A stretch of DNA of 15,294 nucleotides from Smittium culicis (Eukaryota; Kickxellomycota; Harpellomycetes; Harpellales; Legeriomycetaceae), in the NCBI GenBank assembly GCA_001970855.1, contig LSSN01001447.1:1-15294 (forward strand). Reading direction: 5' to 3'. Under the pieces are notes generated by a model. It ran no database searches. It was not told the DNA's origin and saw only the letters and a program-made list of their open reading frames with translations. Made by a program: the position numbers and the translations under genes. Shown here one piece after another: positions 1 to 9,541 of this stretch (positions within the stretch are counted from its first letter, which is position 1; each line of letters opens with the position of its first letter).

Positions 1-277
1 TTAACTTATTAATGCTTTTCAAATAAGAGACTGAAGATTGCTAGCATATTGAGCAATTATGATTTAAATTGTATTATTGAAAACTAATAAGCAAATTGGT
101 ACACATAACAAAATAAATGTTTTGGTAAAATATTTTTTAAGGGTTACATAAAAGTAATATTGTGTAGAAATATGATCAGTAGGATTTAATACATGTGATA
201 CTCATATTTAATATGCTAAAAAAAGACTTCGAGAAACAGAGATTTTGTATTAATATAGGTAAAATTATTTTAAAAAT
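1..277. other. 3' flank of the eL27 gene, no gene seen
   Basis: AT-rich sequence downstream of the ribosomal protein gene, which is read on the minus strand. It must hold that gene's 3' UTR and cleavage site, but I see no clear AATAAA on the minus strand close to the stop and no coding frame. Confidence 0.5.
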
Positions 278-942
278 TTAGAATCTGAGTTTGGAGAAGA
301 ACCATTTGTTTTTACCAGTGGTATATCTATTTTGGAGAGTCTTCTTGATAGCCTTCTTTGCGGTGGCACGTTGGGTTGGTTCTTTGAACATATTCAAGTT
401 GATATTTTCTTTAATATCATCTAATTCAAGACCATATCTAGTTGGCATAATGTGAGCGTAGTTGATGACTTTAACGAAGGTCTTAATGCGGCTGCGTCTG
501 GCGATCTTCTTGGTACCCATAGATTTGTTAACCTTTAGGGGGTATCTTTCAATACCGGCAACAACGCAGTAACCATATTGACGGTCTTTGGTACCTTCGT
601 CGTAGTTCTTTACAATGACGGCCTTCTTACCGGCATAACGACCTTGGAGGATGATGACAACCTAATTATAAATCAATAATTTATAGTCATATTTAATAAA
701 AGTCGTAAGATTATTTTATCAGAAATGATCATATTGGTAACAATGTATAATATATAATGTCCGTTTTGAAGTCTATTTTGATAGACGGATTATGGACAGA
801 ATGATCGTAACAGGCTCGTAATCGACGAAACAATTTAGGAGAGAATAAGATCTTGTGGATTCGGAGTAAAAAAATAATTAAATCGTAGATTCGTGCAGTA
901 AATAAATAGACTTACTTTTCCTGGTTTCAAAAACTTGACCAT
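278..942 (-). CDS. RPL27: 60S ribosomal protein eL27 (L27e), two exons
   Basis: Structural protein of the large cytosolic ribosomal subunit. The coding sequence is complement(join(278..661,916..942)). Exon 1 encodes nine residues, MVKFLKPGK, and exon 2 continues with VVIILQGRYAGKKAVIVKN. The spliced product is 136 aa, the same length as the yeast and human proteins. The N-terminal third (about residues 4-40) is the KOW-type segment of the family. The middle has the basic GTKKIARRSRIKTF stretch and the conserved HIMPTRYGLELDD, and the end, GKNKWFFSKLRF, is the family's signature C-terminus. The start follows from the conserved MVKFLKPGK, whose ATG has A at -3. An open frame starting at the internal Met codon near 520 would lack the KOW half, so it is not the true start. 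Codons are richer in C and G than the flanks, as expected for a highly expressed gene. The identity is secure, and the intron is supported by both splice sites and by protein continuity. Confidence 0.97.
662..915 (-). other. Intron of the eL27 gene (254 nt, phase 0)
   Basis: On the minus strand it begins GTAAGTCTATTT and ends TTATAATTAG. Removing it joins codon 9 (Lys) to codon 10 (Val) in frame and restores the conserved FLKPGKVVIILQGRYAGKK. An early intron just after the start is common in fungal ribosomal protein genes. The branch point is not obvious; a CTATAAATTATTGAT stretch lies about 20 nt before the acceptor. The intron contains a stem-loop at 758-798, described under findings. Confidence 0.92.
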
Positions 943-1000
943 TTTGATAAATTTATTTTAATTCGATTGAACCGGTCTAAGCAACTACTTTCACTACTTT

Positions 1001-1010
1001 AGATATATAA
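1001..1010 (-). promoter_or_regulatory. Possible TATA element of the eL27 gene
   Basis: The minus strand reads TTATATATCT about 60-68 nt upstream of the eL27 ATG. The distance would allow a short 5' leader. TATA-like words are frequent in DNA this AT-rich, so the call rests on position alone. Confidence 0.3.
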
Positions 1011-1637
1011 CCGAAAGAATTAAAAAATACTATACCTAAGCAAGAATTTTTTTAAAAAGGATTTTAACACCAAGCTGCACTTTCGAATCAGTTTTCAGTT
1101 GGATTCTTTTTTTCTTTGATTTTTATTCAATTCTTTTTTCTTACTTCAATGTTCAATATATGAATCTGTTTTTCTATTCGCTAACTGTTTTCGAGTTTAC
1201 ATAATCTGAAAATTTTTACAGTAAGAATTTGGATAATTGAATAATTACTGGCCAAGTATCTATAGGATAGCATCATTCGTTAAATTGATCTTTTATTTGG
1301 CGATTTTTGGCCACTGAATTCTTATCTTCGCAGCCTTTATTGGATATAATATTATTTTATTTAATCGCTTTTTCTGGCGGCATACGCTTTTATTTTTTAG
1401 CATATTGAAGCTCGATTTTTTTATACCAAGAAATAGACCATTATATGATATGAATGTAAATAAGGGATCAATTAAGAGCCTTTTTTTTTTTTACAAATCA
1501 AATAGGCACATTTTAATCAACTGAAAAATTTACACAACTATTACCACAGCTTTAATACTAACACAGCTCTATAATATGAAATATAGATAAAATTACCATT
1601 AAGTTCAATCCATTATGGCTGCATTCTTAATTATTGC

Positions 1638-1653
1638 AAAAAAAAAAAAAAAA
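1638..1653. repeat. Poly-A tract (16 A)
   Basis: Uninterrupted run of 16 adenines inside the long spacer. It could be a slippage-grown tract or the tail of an old retrocopy. No coding remnant or target-site duplication is visible next to it. Confidence 0.9.
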
Positions 1654-3350
1654 CTTTTCTCATAACTTAATTAAAACGCACAATATCTAATTGCATATTC
1701 GCAGAGCAAACGGTATCTAGCTATGATGTGATATAATGGAAATGATAATGCACAACTCATCACTTTTAACAAGATAAATTCTAAATATATAGTCGCATAA
1801 ATAGAATTTATATTTAATGAGTGAGCTATTTTTAAAACACTAAGTGTCACGGCCATCAATTCAAGACTTTAACTATAATCCCTTCACTATTACCACTTTC
1901 TAAGCATAGCTCAGAATTATAGTAATCAATGACCTACGGTTTAAGAGTATTCTCTAGTAAGATCTTATCTACGGATAACATTACTTTATGTATAGTAAAA
2001 TAATTTACTTATCAATACAGTCGTAATGGTACAATAAAATTATCTGTAATTTTACAATTATGAGTTTTAAGTTAAGATGATATTTTTAAATGTTAAAGCA
2101 GATATAAATGCACCAAACCTTTTCTCGCTTAAAAATATTCAAGTTATATTAGGTTTACTCGCGCATATATACATCTAATGGTTATTTATTAAATACAATT
2201 CTTTATAACAGATATATTATAAGCTTTTTTATTCCTTTTGCTATATTTTACATACTTGGCTAATAGCATAAATAATAAAAAGTAACAATCTATTAATTTA
2301 GATAAAAAATCATTTGAAATTAACCCAAAAAAAAATAGGATGATTATAGATAAAAATTCTCAATTCAAAGTTATTTCTTTTATGCAATAAGAAGTAATGG
2401 GATATTATTTAAAACGCTTAACTTTTTATTTTAGATTTTAAAAGAATATTGAAATTGATAAAAACTTTACTGACAAAAAAAACATTAATTATTTAATTAG
2501 GAATTTATTATTTATTTGAAATCAAAATTAAAGAATTCTAGTTATTCTTGGCCTGTTTTTATTAAATAATCTATGAATAATAAACCTTGATACATTTTTA
2601 TATGAAACAAGATTTGATTAAAACTATAGAGGTATTAATAAAAAAAACTAAAAAATAAATAGGATTATAATTATAGGCATAAAAACTTGATTAATTGATA
2701 AAATCCGCCTAAATACTTACAAATAACATATATTCTATAAAAGAAAAGCATTTATGGAAAAGAATCCCAATATTACGGATCGATTGAAGTTATTAAAGTC
2801 AATAAAAATTTTAGAAATTATATTTATTAAAGAAAATTATTTTATTGAATATTTCAATATATGTGAGTATTTTCAGCTAAAATTTACGAATAAAAAGAAT
2901 GACTGTTTTAGAAATAATAGCTATTACATAACACCATAGCTATGAAAATTAATAAACTTTTTATATTTTTTGCAAATTAAAAAACATTACAAATGAAAAT
3001 GAAACAAGCTCCAAGCTTTTAGAAAATCAGTACAAAAAATATTTAAATAGATAATATTAAAATGAAATAAAAATCTAAAGAATTAACAAAATAATATAAT
3101 AATAATCATTATCCAGTCCAGATTATAATTTCATCAGACTACATAACTGATTCAAATTACTAATACAAAGTTCAAAAAGTGAAAATTTATCCGAAATTTA
3201 AAAAAAATCTTCCTTCCAGATATCTATTTAATAGTTATATCAAGGGAGCTTTCTTGAATGAAAAGAGTGTATTAGATTATTTTCTACTACAGTTTATAAC
3301 GGTTGTATGTCATATTTAGATAAATTTAGAAGTATGTTATAAAATTTAAG

Positions 3351-3380
3351 CCCCCCCCCCCACCACAATAATAATAATAA
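3351..3380. repeat. C11 tract followed by an (AAT)n microsatellite
   Basis: Eleven cytosines (3351-3361) are followed by ACCAC and then four AAT units from 3367. It is the only G/C homopolymer of this length in the window and stands out against the AT-rich background. Confidence 0.9.
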
Positions 3381-5534
3381 ATGTATAAATTCGCTTATTA
3401 TCTATAAAAGAGTACTGTATTCATAAAATATAAGCTATAATTTTACAAGTAGCTCAAACTGAATAGAGAAAAATATTAATTTTTATAAGAAAAATTCTCA
3501 GGCTAGTATAAGCTTTTTTTTCTTCAAACAACTTGTTTAACATCATTATTTTAAAGCATATAAAGGTATTGGAATTTGTTAATATTATTTTCTAATAAAA
3601 CATATTAATTAAAAATGGTATTTTTTTGAGGCTTATTAGCTGTGATAGTGAACTTTTCATTCATATATTGGGAATCAAAATACTAATAACCAGATATTAA
3701 AAGCCATGAAAATTTATTAAAAAAACGCAATCTTCTCCTATTTTCATAATATATTACTTATAATGGCATTTTCACTAAATTTTACGCATGGAAATAACCA
3801 CATTTTAATAAGAAAAACCTTTATCAATGGTTTTATAAATAGTTTTAGCCATAAAATCAGCAAACGAAAAATCTTTACAATAGGATTTTTTCATTCAAAT
3901 ATTTAGTCAGGCTTTATAAAATAAGTTCCTAATAAATACAATAAATATTAAATCTAGTTTAGCTCTCAGTTATAAGTTGCAATATTAGAGCGTAATTTAA
4001 ATGATCCTATTTTTATTTTTAAAATTAATCTATCATTTATTGTATATCATGCGCATTTAGATTAGTTCTGCGTGACTATAATGCCTAAGCCAAATACCAC
4101 CTTTTCTAAAATTCGGAATCAGTATTATGATTTTCATACTATACCATATTTTAAAGCATATACAAATAATTGGTATATTTAAACTGATTCATTTTACAGT
4201 AAAATATACACAATATAGACTTTGGAAGCAAATTAAAAAAACAGCGAATAAAAGTATATAAACACTGCGATATATCAATCAGCCTTTTTTTGCTGATTAG
4301 GTTTAACAGATAATAAAAATACACTTAATAATTTTCACATATAATGTCAGAACCGTTTTAGATAAAATTAAAATAGAAGCTCTGATTAAACTTGGAACTT
4401 AAACCCAAGTTTCATATTATTTTAAAAAAATTGTATATAGATTTAGTGAAGATGATTTTATTTTTCTATTTTCAAAGCCAACCAATTTAATAAAGTCGTT
4501 ATTAATTCTAAGCGTTAATATTATTTCGAGACTTTAACTCTTTCATTAGCGGCAGACCATTTTTGATCTATCAAATATAACCAACTTAGTTCAAATAGAA
4601 TAAAATATTTTCGAAACTTTTAGAATTGTTGGTATGCTGATAAGTAACAGCAAATAATAAACCTGCATAAAATTATATATGAATAATTAAAATCATTATT
4701 TTAAAGAGATTTGGACGGTAAAGGGTTAAGGGATGTTCTTTTTTTTTTTTAATATCTTTCTGAAGGGTTGATACTAAAACCTGACACTAGATAAACTAGG
4801 CGAATTTTACTAAAATCATGCATTTCGATAGATGCATTAGTAATAAATTTTTTTTTAGAAAAAAAAATGCTATTTTTTAGATACTGCAAAAATTTGCCAA
4901 AGCAAGTAACCTTGCTATTCTTTCCTCCTTTGCGGATAATAGGTTAGTTTTTGTTTTCATAATCAGATAGCGGCTTAAAAATTAAAGGTTGTTAAAATAT
5001 ATAACTGTGTTTATTGGTTTTGACCATTATTATTGGATAAAAGCTAATACTCCATTCCCTAGCTTATTAACTTGAAGTTATATTTTCTTGAGAAGAGAAA
5101 TTTTGGAACAATGAGGTTTCTTGTATAGAAAGCGGGAAATATAAATTATAATTTCAACTTCTCAGCATGTAATAAATCAGCCTCAAAATTTCAATAAAAT
5201 AAAACTAAACATTAAATTTTAAAGTATAACAAGGAGATACTTATGAATAAAAATTTTTGATATCTAGCTACTAGCAAAATTCTCAGAGAAAACCTCTGAT
5301 ATTTTGTGGCATACTGGAAAATATTTTTCTTGCCAAAATTAAAATAACATTTTTTCACTTAGTTTAATCAAGCCTTTAAATATTCCTGAGTAAAATTAAT
5401 ACTATATTTCAAGTAATATATTTATTATAAAACGAAAAAAATGAAAGAGAAGCGTTATATAGTTATAAGTCTTTATAGTAAATTTAGTGAGAGTAATTAC
5501 TTATTTTAGTTTGCTAAGATTCAGAAAAATTCAG

Positions 5535-5543
5535 TATAAAAAG
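5535..5543 (+). promoter_or_regulatory. Upstream TATA-like element
   Basis: TATAAAAAG lies about 180 nt before the ATG of the secreted-protein gene. It fits the TATA consensus well but is rather far from the start unless the 5' leader is about 150 nt. It is an alternative to the nearer element at 5659. Confidence 0.3.
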
Positions 5544-5658
5544 GCAATATAGAAACCTAAATAACAATTATAAAACACAAAAGCAAAACATTCATCCTAA
5601 TAAGATTGAACTGATCAACTCTTAAGCAAAATACCTTTACCTTAATACATCGCCTTTT

Positions 5659-5670
5659 TATATAAAAAAA
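5659..5670 (+). promoter_or_regulatory. Possible TATA box of the secreted-protein gene
   Basis: TATATAAAAAAA lies 50-61 nt upstream of the ATG at 5720, which would leave a leader of about 25-35 nt. The start codon context AATAAAAATG has A at -3. Position and sequence both fit, but the AT-rich setting limits confidence. Confidence 0.35.
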
Positions 5671-5719
5671 TCTTAACCTTTAACAAAATTAATCTAAGCC
5701 CCCAATCAAAATAATAAAA

Positions 5720-6926
5720 ATGAGAGTTCAATATACCAGCGCTTTAGTTTCTTTGATATTCGCTATTGCTTCTTCAGCTTTACCACAATCTGGATACGCG
5801 GGACCTAGCTCAGGTGAGTATAAATGATATAAAACTTTGGACTTTAGACTTTATATATATATATATATCAGTACGTTAATTTAAAAAAATATAACAACTA
5901 AATATTGATTTCGAATAAAATATAGCACCACCATCATATGGAAGCGGAAATTACGGAAGCAGCGACTACTCAAGCAGCGGATCCGGTGGAAGCAGCGGCT
6001 ACTCAAGCAGCGGATCTGGCGGAAGCAGCGGCTACTCAAGCAGCGGATCAGGCGGAAGCAGCGGTTACTCAAGCGGCGGATCTGGCGGAAGCAACGGTTA
6101 CTCAAGCGGCGGATCTGGTGGAAGCTGTGGTTATGGCGGAAGTGGAAGTGGAAGTGGAAGCGGAAGCGGATGTGGAGGCGGAAATGGAAACGGCGGAAAC
6201 GGAGGTGGTGGTAGTGGAGGCGGTTCTAAAGTTACATCTACTTTCACAGTTACTCAAACCACACTTACCACGGACTATAACTTGTTTGTAAAAACTCAAA
6301 CTATGACAAATACAGTTACTAGTACTGCTACTCTTACAAATTTACAAACCAAATATGCTCAAGCAACTGCAACAGTTCAAACAACAGTTGTGAATGTGGT
6401 AACTGCTACTGCCACTAACGTAGTAACTCAAACCAACTTGTATTACGTAACTGTAACCAATGTTCAAACAGAACAAGCAGTCGTAACTAACAATCAAATT
6501 ATTACAGATACAGCCTATGCAACCAACTCAGCAACTGCTACAGCTGTTTTAACTGAAACCCAGGTTGCCACACAAATAGCACCAGCAACTACTGTTCTTA
6601 CTCAATACTCTATAAATACAAAAACAATGGTTGTTCCAGCATTCTTGACTAGCACACTTCTAACTCTTCAAAGCATGACATTCACCTCCTCAGCAACTGG
6701 AACCACTGAAGTTACCGAAACAGTTGTTAGTACATGCTATGAATATGGTGCAAATAGCGGCTCTGGAAGTGGAAGTTCAGGAAATGGCGGTTCCGGAGTT
6801 TACGGATCAGGAAGTGGTGGTTCTGGAGCTTACGGTTCAGGTAGCGGAAAATGCGCAGCAAAAATCATCCCTGTCCCAGCTGTCTATAACGCAGGACCAA
6901 ACCCAGTTTACAAAGGAAAAATATAA
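5720..6926 (+). CDS. Secreted Gly/Ser- and Thr-rich repeat protein, two exons
   Basis: The coding sequence is join(5720..5813,5926..6926), giving 364 aa. Residues 1-20 form a signal peptide: MRVQY, then a hydrophobic stretch ending in AIASSA, with likely cleavage before LPQS. Residues 33-132 are Gly/Ser/Tyr-rich and include five 11-residue repeats of the form SGYSSSGSGGS (residues 44-98), then (GS)n and GGN/GGGS runs with Cys 99 and 114. Residues 133-301 are rich in Thr, Val, Ala, Gln and Asn, with recurring TNVQT, TATV and TQT-type words. This is a likely O-glycosylated beta-rich segment. Residues 303-340 form a second Gly/Ser/Tyr region, flanked by Cys 302 and 341. The tail ends VYKGKI, with no hydrophobic GPI signal. 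An extracellular matrix, adhesin or wall protein is inferred from composition. I cannot name a family. The start is set by the signal peptide, and the junction restores a single frame. Confidence 0.85.
5814..5925 (+). other. Intron of the secreted-protein gene (112 nt, phase 1)
   Basis: It begins GTGAGTATAAATG and ends AATAAAATATAG. Without splicing, exon 1 hits TGA within a few codons. With splicing, residue 32 becomes Ala and the frame enters the Gly/Ser repeats. A CTAAAT word about 25 nt before the acceptor could serve as branch site. The intron carries a TA microsatellite at 5852-5867. Confidence 0.88.
5852..5867. repeat. (TA)8 microsatellite inside an intron
   Basis: Eight TA units lie in the middle of the 112-nt intron. 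Length variation here would alter the spacing between donor and branch region. Confidence 0.85.
5961..6125 (+). repeat. Five tandem 33-bp repeats (11-aa units)
   Basis: Five in-frame copies encode S[GD]YSS[SG]GSGGS. They start at 5961, 5994, 6027, 6060 and 6093, and each keeps the core TACTCAAGC. Third codon positions are nearly identical between copies, which points to recent expansion or ongoing homogenisation. The array then decays into GGA AGT/AGC dinucleotide-codon repeats up to about 6170. Confidence 0.93.
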
Positions 6927-6959
6927 GCAAAAACAAGATAAAATAAGAATTGGCTAATT

Positions 6960-8084
6960 AGACACGATGGTAAATGAGTAATATTATTTTTTTGATCCAC
7001 TAGATTAAAATTGATCAAATTGGCAAAAAATAGCTAACTTATTCTTCATTTCTCAAAGTCAATCATTTTTCATACACTTTTTAAAAAAGCTAAATGATAT
7101 TATCTTAGCAACTTCATTTTTAGTATTAATTTATTTAAAATAAATAAAAAAAAATCTTTCGTCTTTCATTTTTTATATAATGAATGATTATGGATTTGTT
7201 TTAACTTATTTGCTTTATTTTTAGACATAAAGTGCTTAGTATTTTAATAAACATTATATACCTAGCAATTTATTTTTTTTTAACTCAGAAATTTTTAACA
7301 CTATTTTAGCCAAAGATTTTCATATTATACAAGTTGTAGAAACAGCTTATCGATCTTGAAATATGAATGCCGCACATTTTTTATCTGTTTAGCTTAATAA
7401 TTACCTATCTTTATTCTAAGCTCTTAAACGTGACATCTCTACTGAAAAGTCGTATTAAAATGGCACCAGTTTATCTAACCACGCTATTAATGCATAGTTT
7501 TTCTATTAAAACTTCAAGTACAGTATTTTTATCAAATAAGAACAATCATTCTTACTTAGTATTAAACAAAATTCTCTCCAAGCTCGTAACTTTCCAGCTA
7601 ATAGTTATTTTTTCTTTCGTTCCTTATGGATTGTTAGATCTATTAATTTAAAAGCATACTGATATTTGCTACATGTAGTTCCAACTAGGAAATAACTAGA
7701 TTTATGTAGATGCATTTGATCATTTCGCAGAAAGTGTTTTATGGAACATAGGAATTACTGAACGCAAGTCGGTTATTTAGAATAAATTCTACTCGGTTTA
7801 TAAAATATATAGTCTATAAATTGATGGCTTAGATATTATATTTTTTGTAATAAATTAAGTTAGCTAGTTTTGATAGACCAAAAATTTTAAACTATCAAGC
7901 AATAAGTTGAAATGATTTTGGTTTATAAAAAAAAATCTAGAAAGTAGTTGTTTAAACAAAACAGCTTCTAATTAAGAAACTTATAAGCATTATTTTTTGT
8001 AGCCAAACTATATAATTCATATATAGCATCTCTTAAGATTGAAATGCCATTCTGCAATTGAGCTTTAGTAGCGTACTCTTATAA
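6960..8084. other. AT-rich spacer after the secreted-protein gene
   Basis: The 3' UTR of the preceding gene ends somewhere here; AATAAA occurs at 7139-7148. A 94-codon hydrophobic plus-strand frame at 7367-7651 shows no family motif and no supporting signal, so I do not call it a gene. If the Ty3/gypsy relic downstream was once complete, its left LTR and most of gag should have lain in this stretch, but I cannot recognise either. Confidence 0.4.
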
Positions 8085-8192
8085 GTAAGCTATACAAAAA
8101 AACCATACAGATTTGCAGAATCCTTGGTTGATGGTGGCATAGCTAACGAAAAGCGATTCAGATGTCAGAAAATCCAGAGGAGAAACATCTAG
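8085..8192 (+). pseudogene. Possible Gag zinc-knuckle remnant
   Basis: An open stretch between stops contains KRFRCQKIQRRNI. This resembles the start of a retroelement CCHC knuckle (CFRCQKIGH..RNC), but the first Cys, the Gly-His and the last Cys are missing, and TAG follows directly. The same frame continues open to 8345 after that TAG. It lies about 80 codons before the protease remnant, a normal Gag-Pol distance. This is the weakest piece of the relic. Confidence 0.3.
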
Positions 8193-8398
8193 AAGCAGAA
8201 GAAACCAATTTTAAGGTACAGTCTGGGACAGTTTCTGCACACAAGTCCAGAATTAGGTATCAATACGAATTTCAGTTGTTTGGAAAATTACTATATTAGA
8301 GCCTTGTCAATCATAACCACACTTGGATATGAGCCTATTTTTTATTAATCCTGAAAATGTAGGCTCTGTCTAGGAGCTCAAAGAGCTAGACAAAATAG

Positions 8399-8413
8399 TT
8401 TTTTTTTTTTTTT
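8399..8413. repeat. Poly-T tract (15 T) inside the retrotransposon relic
   Basis: Fifteen thymines lie between the zinc-knuckle and protease remnants. It probably grew by slippage after the element died and accounts for part of the frame disruption there. Confidence 0.9.
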
Positions 8414-8425
8414 GGAACGAACTTA

Positions 8426-8665
8426 AATCTTGTGGATCTCGAAGTTTCAACTATAAAGTTTACTTGAAACAATGTCAAGGTATAGAATGCTGTTTGGAAG
8501 TTGAAAATAATACCTTTAGGGCACGCAGTCGATAAACTGATAGATGAGTTTATTTGTATCAGGACAATGCTATTTTTATTCCTTGCTTTAATTTGTCTAT
8601 TTTTTAGTTTATTTTACTGCATAGCTTCTAGTATAATTGAAGTACCAATAAAATTCTGTAAATAA
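8426..8665 (+). pseudogene. Retroviral-type aspartic protease remnant
   Basis: One frame holds about 80 codons with only two internal stops (TGA 8465, TAG 8483). It starts with LVDLEVSTIKF, where an intact protease has a (L/V)DTGAS.NFI-type active site, so the Gly of the DTG/DSG triad is lost. About 40 codons later comes PLGHAVDKLIDEF, matching the 'PI.V.AVDGK.I' flap region of Ty3/gypsy proteases. A hydrophobic tail ending IIEVPIKFCK could be the ILG..WL...P.I.W segment. The position just upstream of RT supports the reading. Confidence 0.45.
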
Positions 8666-8714
8666 AATAATAAGGCTAACTTGATAATTTCCAATAGTGA
8701 TATTTTTTTTATAG

Positions 8715-9384
8715 TTAGGGAATGCATATGATTTAAGAATCTATGATAAACCCATTCATATTACCATTTAAAAAAATTCCTTTATTTATTCGCTGTGGCT
8801 TAAAAGTGGCTATTTTATTTGCTGCTTTTATGAAACAAGCCAATTATTTTCAGATCCTAAGAATAGTTCTAATTTCATTGAGCACAGTTGGTTATATGGG
8901 ACATTCTTAGGAGAAAAGGGACTTTATTTCTTAGATATTCTATTTGCCTATGTAAATTAGGTAATGTTATTGGCTGTATCTTAAAATTCAATCGATGATA
9001 ACTTTTAAAAAGATTTAAACGGGGTCTAGTGAGTATTTGGTTTGAACAACTGGGTCTGTCAACTATGAAGGAAAATGAGATATAATTGTTAAACTATGTA
9101 TAATAAACATGGTAATCAAATTTGAGAACATACCTAATGTGGATATAATATTCACTCAGGCAATATGATAGCTGCACAGATCGAGGATAGAGCTTGACAT
9201 TAATCAAACAGATACTGATGTAGATGCATTCACTATATTTGTAAGGCTTAAAGTGAACATCAAAAAAAGAATAATGGATGACTTTAAAAATAAGGGAGAT
9301 AATAAAAATAATAAGGAAAAATGGCTTTCACCAAAAGGCAAATTAGTATCAATAGGATGCGGCAACATGATTACCATTAACTAG
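8715..9384 (+). pseudogene. Ty3/gypsy reverse transcriptase remnant
   Basis: Three successive frames cover the RT. Frame one (8715-8957, one TAA at 8769) has DKPIHI and then FIEHSWLYGTFLGEKG, like the 'FIEPS.SPYG.P.FLV.KK.G' entry region. Frame two (8963-9082, stops at 8996-9001) has LLKRFKR and GLSTMKENE, like 'DL..GF.QI' and 'AFSTMKG.YE'. Frame three (9079-9384, stops at 9166-9171) has FENIPNVDIIFTQAI, like 'FGL.NAP..FQ', then DVDAFTIFVRLK at the YVDD box and NNKEKWLSPKGKLVSIG, like 'INKEK..F...K..FLG'. At the active site Tyr has become Asp and the second Asp has become Ala (9217-9228), so the enzyme would be inactive even without the stops. Confidence 0.6.
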
Positions 9385-9422
9385 ACCACAACGTTTTAAA
9401 CAAAAAGTAACGCAAAAAATTT

Positions 9423-9530
9423 TTTTATTTAAGAGGAGAGGTAAATAAAAAGGTAGAAAAGCTGTTCTGGCCGAATAACGCTTTTAAAAATTTAAAATGC
9501 ATAGTATATATATATAGTTTTTATTTGTAA
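9423..9530 (+). pseudogene. RT connection (tether) remnant
   Basis: An open frame reads LRGEVNKKVEKLFWPNN and then AFKNLKCIVYIYSFYL before a stop. It matches the linker after the gypsy RT thumb, '.EG..PD.EKVE.I..WP.P.N.K.L..FLG...YYR.FI', including the near-invariant Trp-Pro (9468-9473). It sits about 80 codons after the damaged active-site box, as expected. Confidence 0.55.
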
Positions 9531-9541
9531 AAGTTAAAAAT

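Larger units (their letters stand above)
1015..5530. other. 4.5-kb AT-rich spacer, no gene recognised
   Basis: It lies between the diverging eL27 gene and the secreted-protein gene, so both promoters are at its edges. Translations on both strands give only short frames rich in Ile, Asn, Lys, Phe and Tyr with no family motif, for example 61 codons at 2754-2939 on the plus strand and 62 codons at 1671-1859 on the minus strand. It holds poly-T (1491-1502), poly-A (1638-1653), poly-T (4739-4750) and a C tract with an AAT microsatellite near 3351-3380. I see no tRNA or rRNA gene. Confidence 0.5.

Noticed and set aside
715..735. C/D snoRNA boxes in the eL27 intron (ATGATCA and CTGA on the minus strand)
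   Set aside because: The two boxes are only three nucleotides apart and the C box is imperfect, so no guide region fits between them.
2754..2939. 61-codon plus-strand frame
   Set aside because: The Asn/Ile/Lys/Phe-rich translation is typical of chance frames at this base composition, and nothing supports transcription or a family.
5938..6291. 117-codon Ala/Glu-rich plus-strand frame and the antisense Ser/Thr or Arg/Cys-rich frames over the repeat array
   Set aside because: They are shadow frames kept open by the 33-bp repeats and Gly/Ser codons. The spliced frame has a signal peptide and continues for 300 residues beyond.
7367..7651. 94-codon hydrophobic plus-strand frame
   Set aside because: Low-complexity Leu/Ile/Ser/Phe composition as expected from T-rich DNA, with no domain, no coding-type G+C rise and no splice context.
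8085..8960. Reading of these frames as an ISXO2/IS1595-like DDE transposase
   Set aside because: Several words looked similar (FRCQ, ELGIN, ECCLEVENNT, SLWLKS), but the matches needed large deletions. The Ty3/gypsy reading explains the same DNA and the following 1.7 kb with correct order and spacing.
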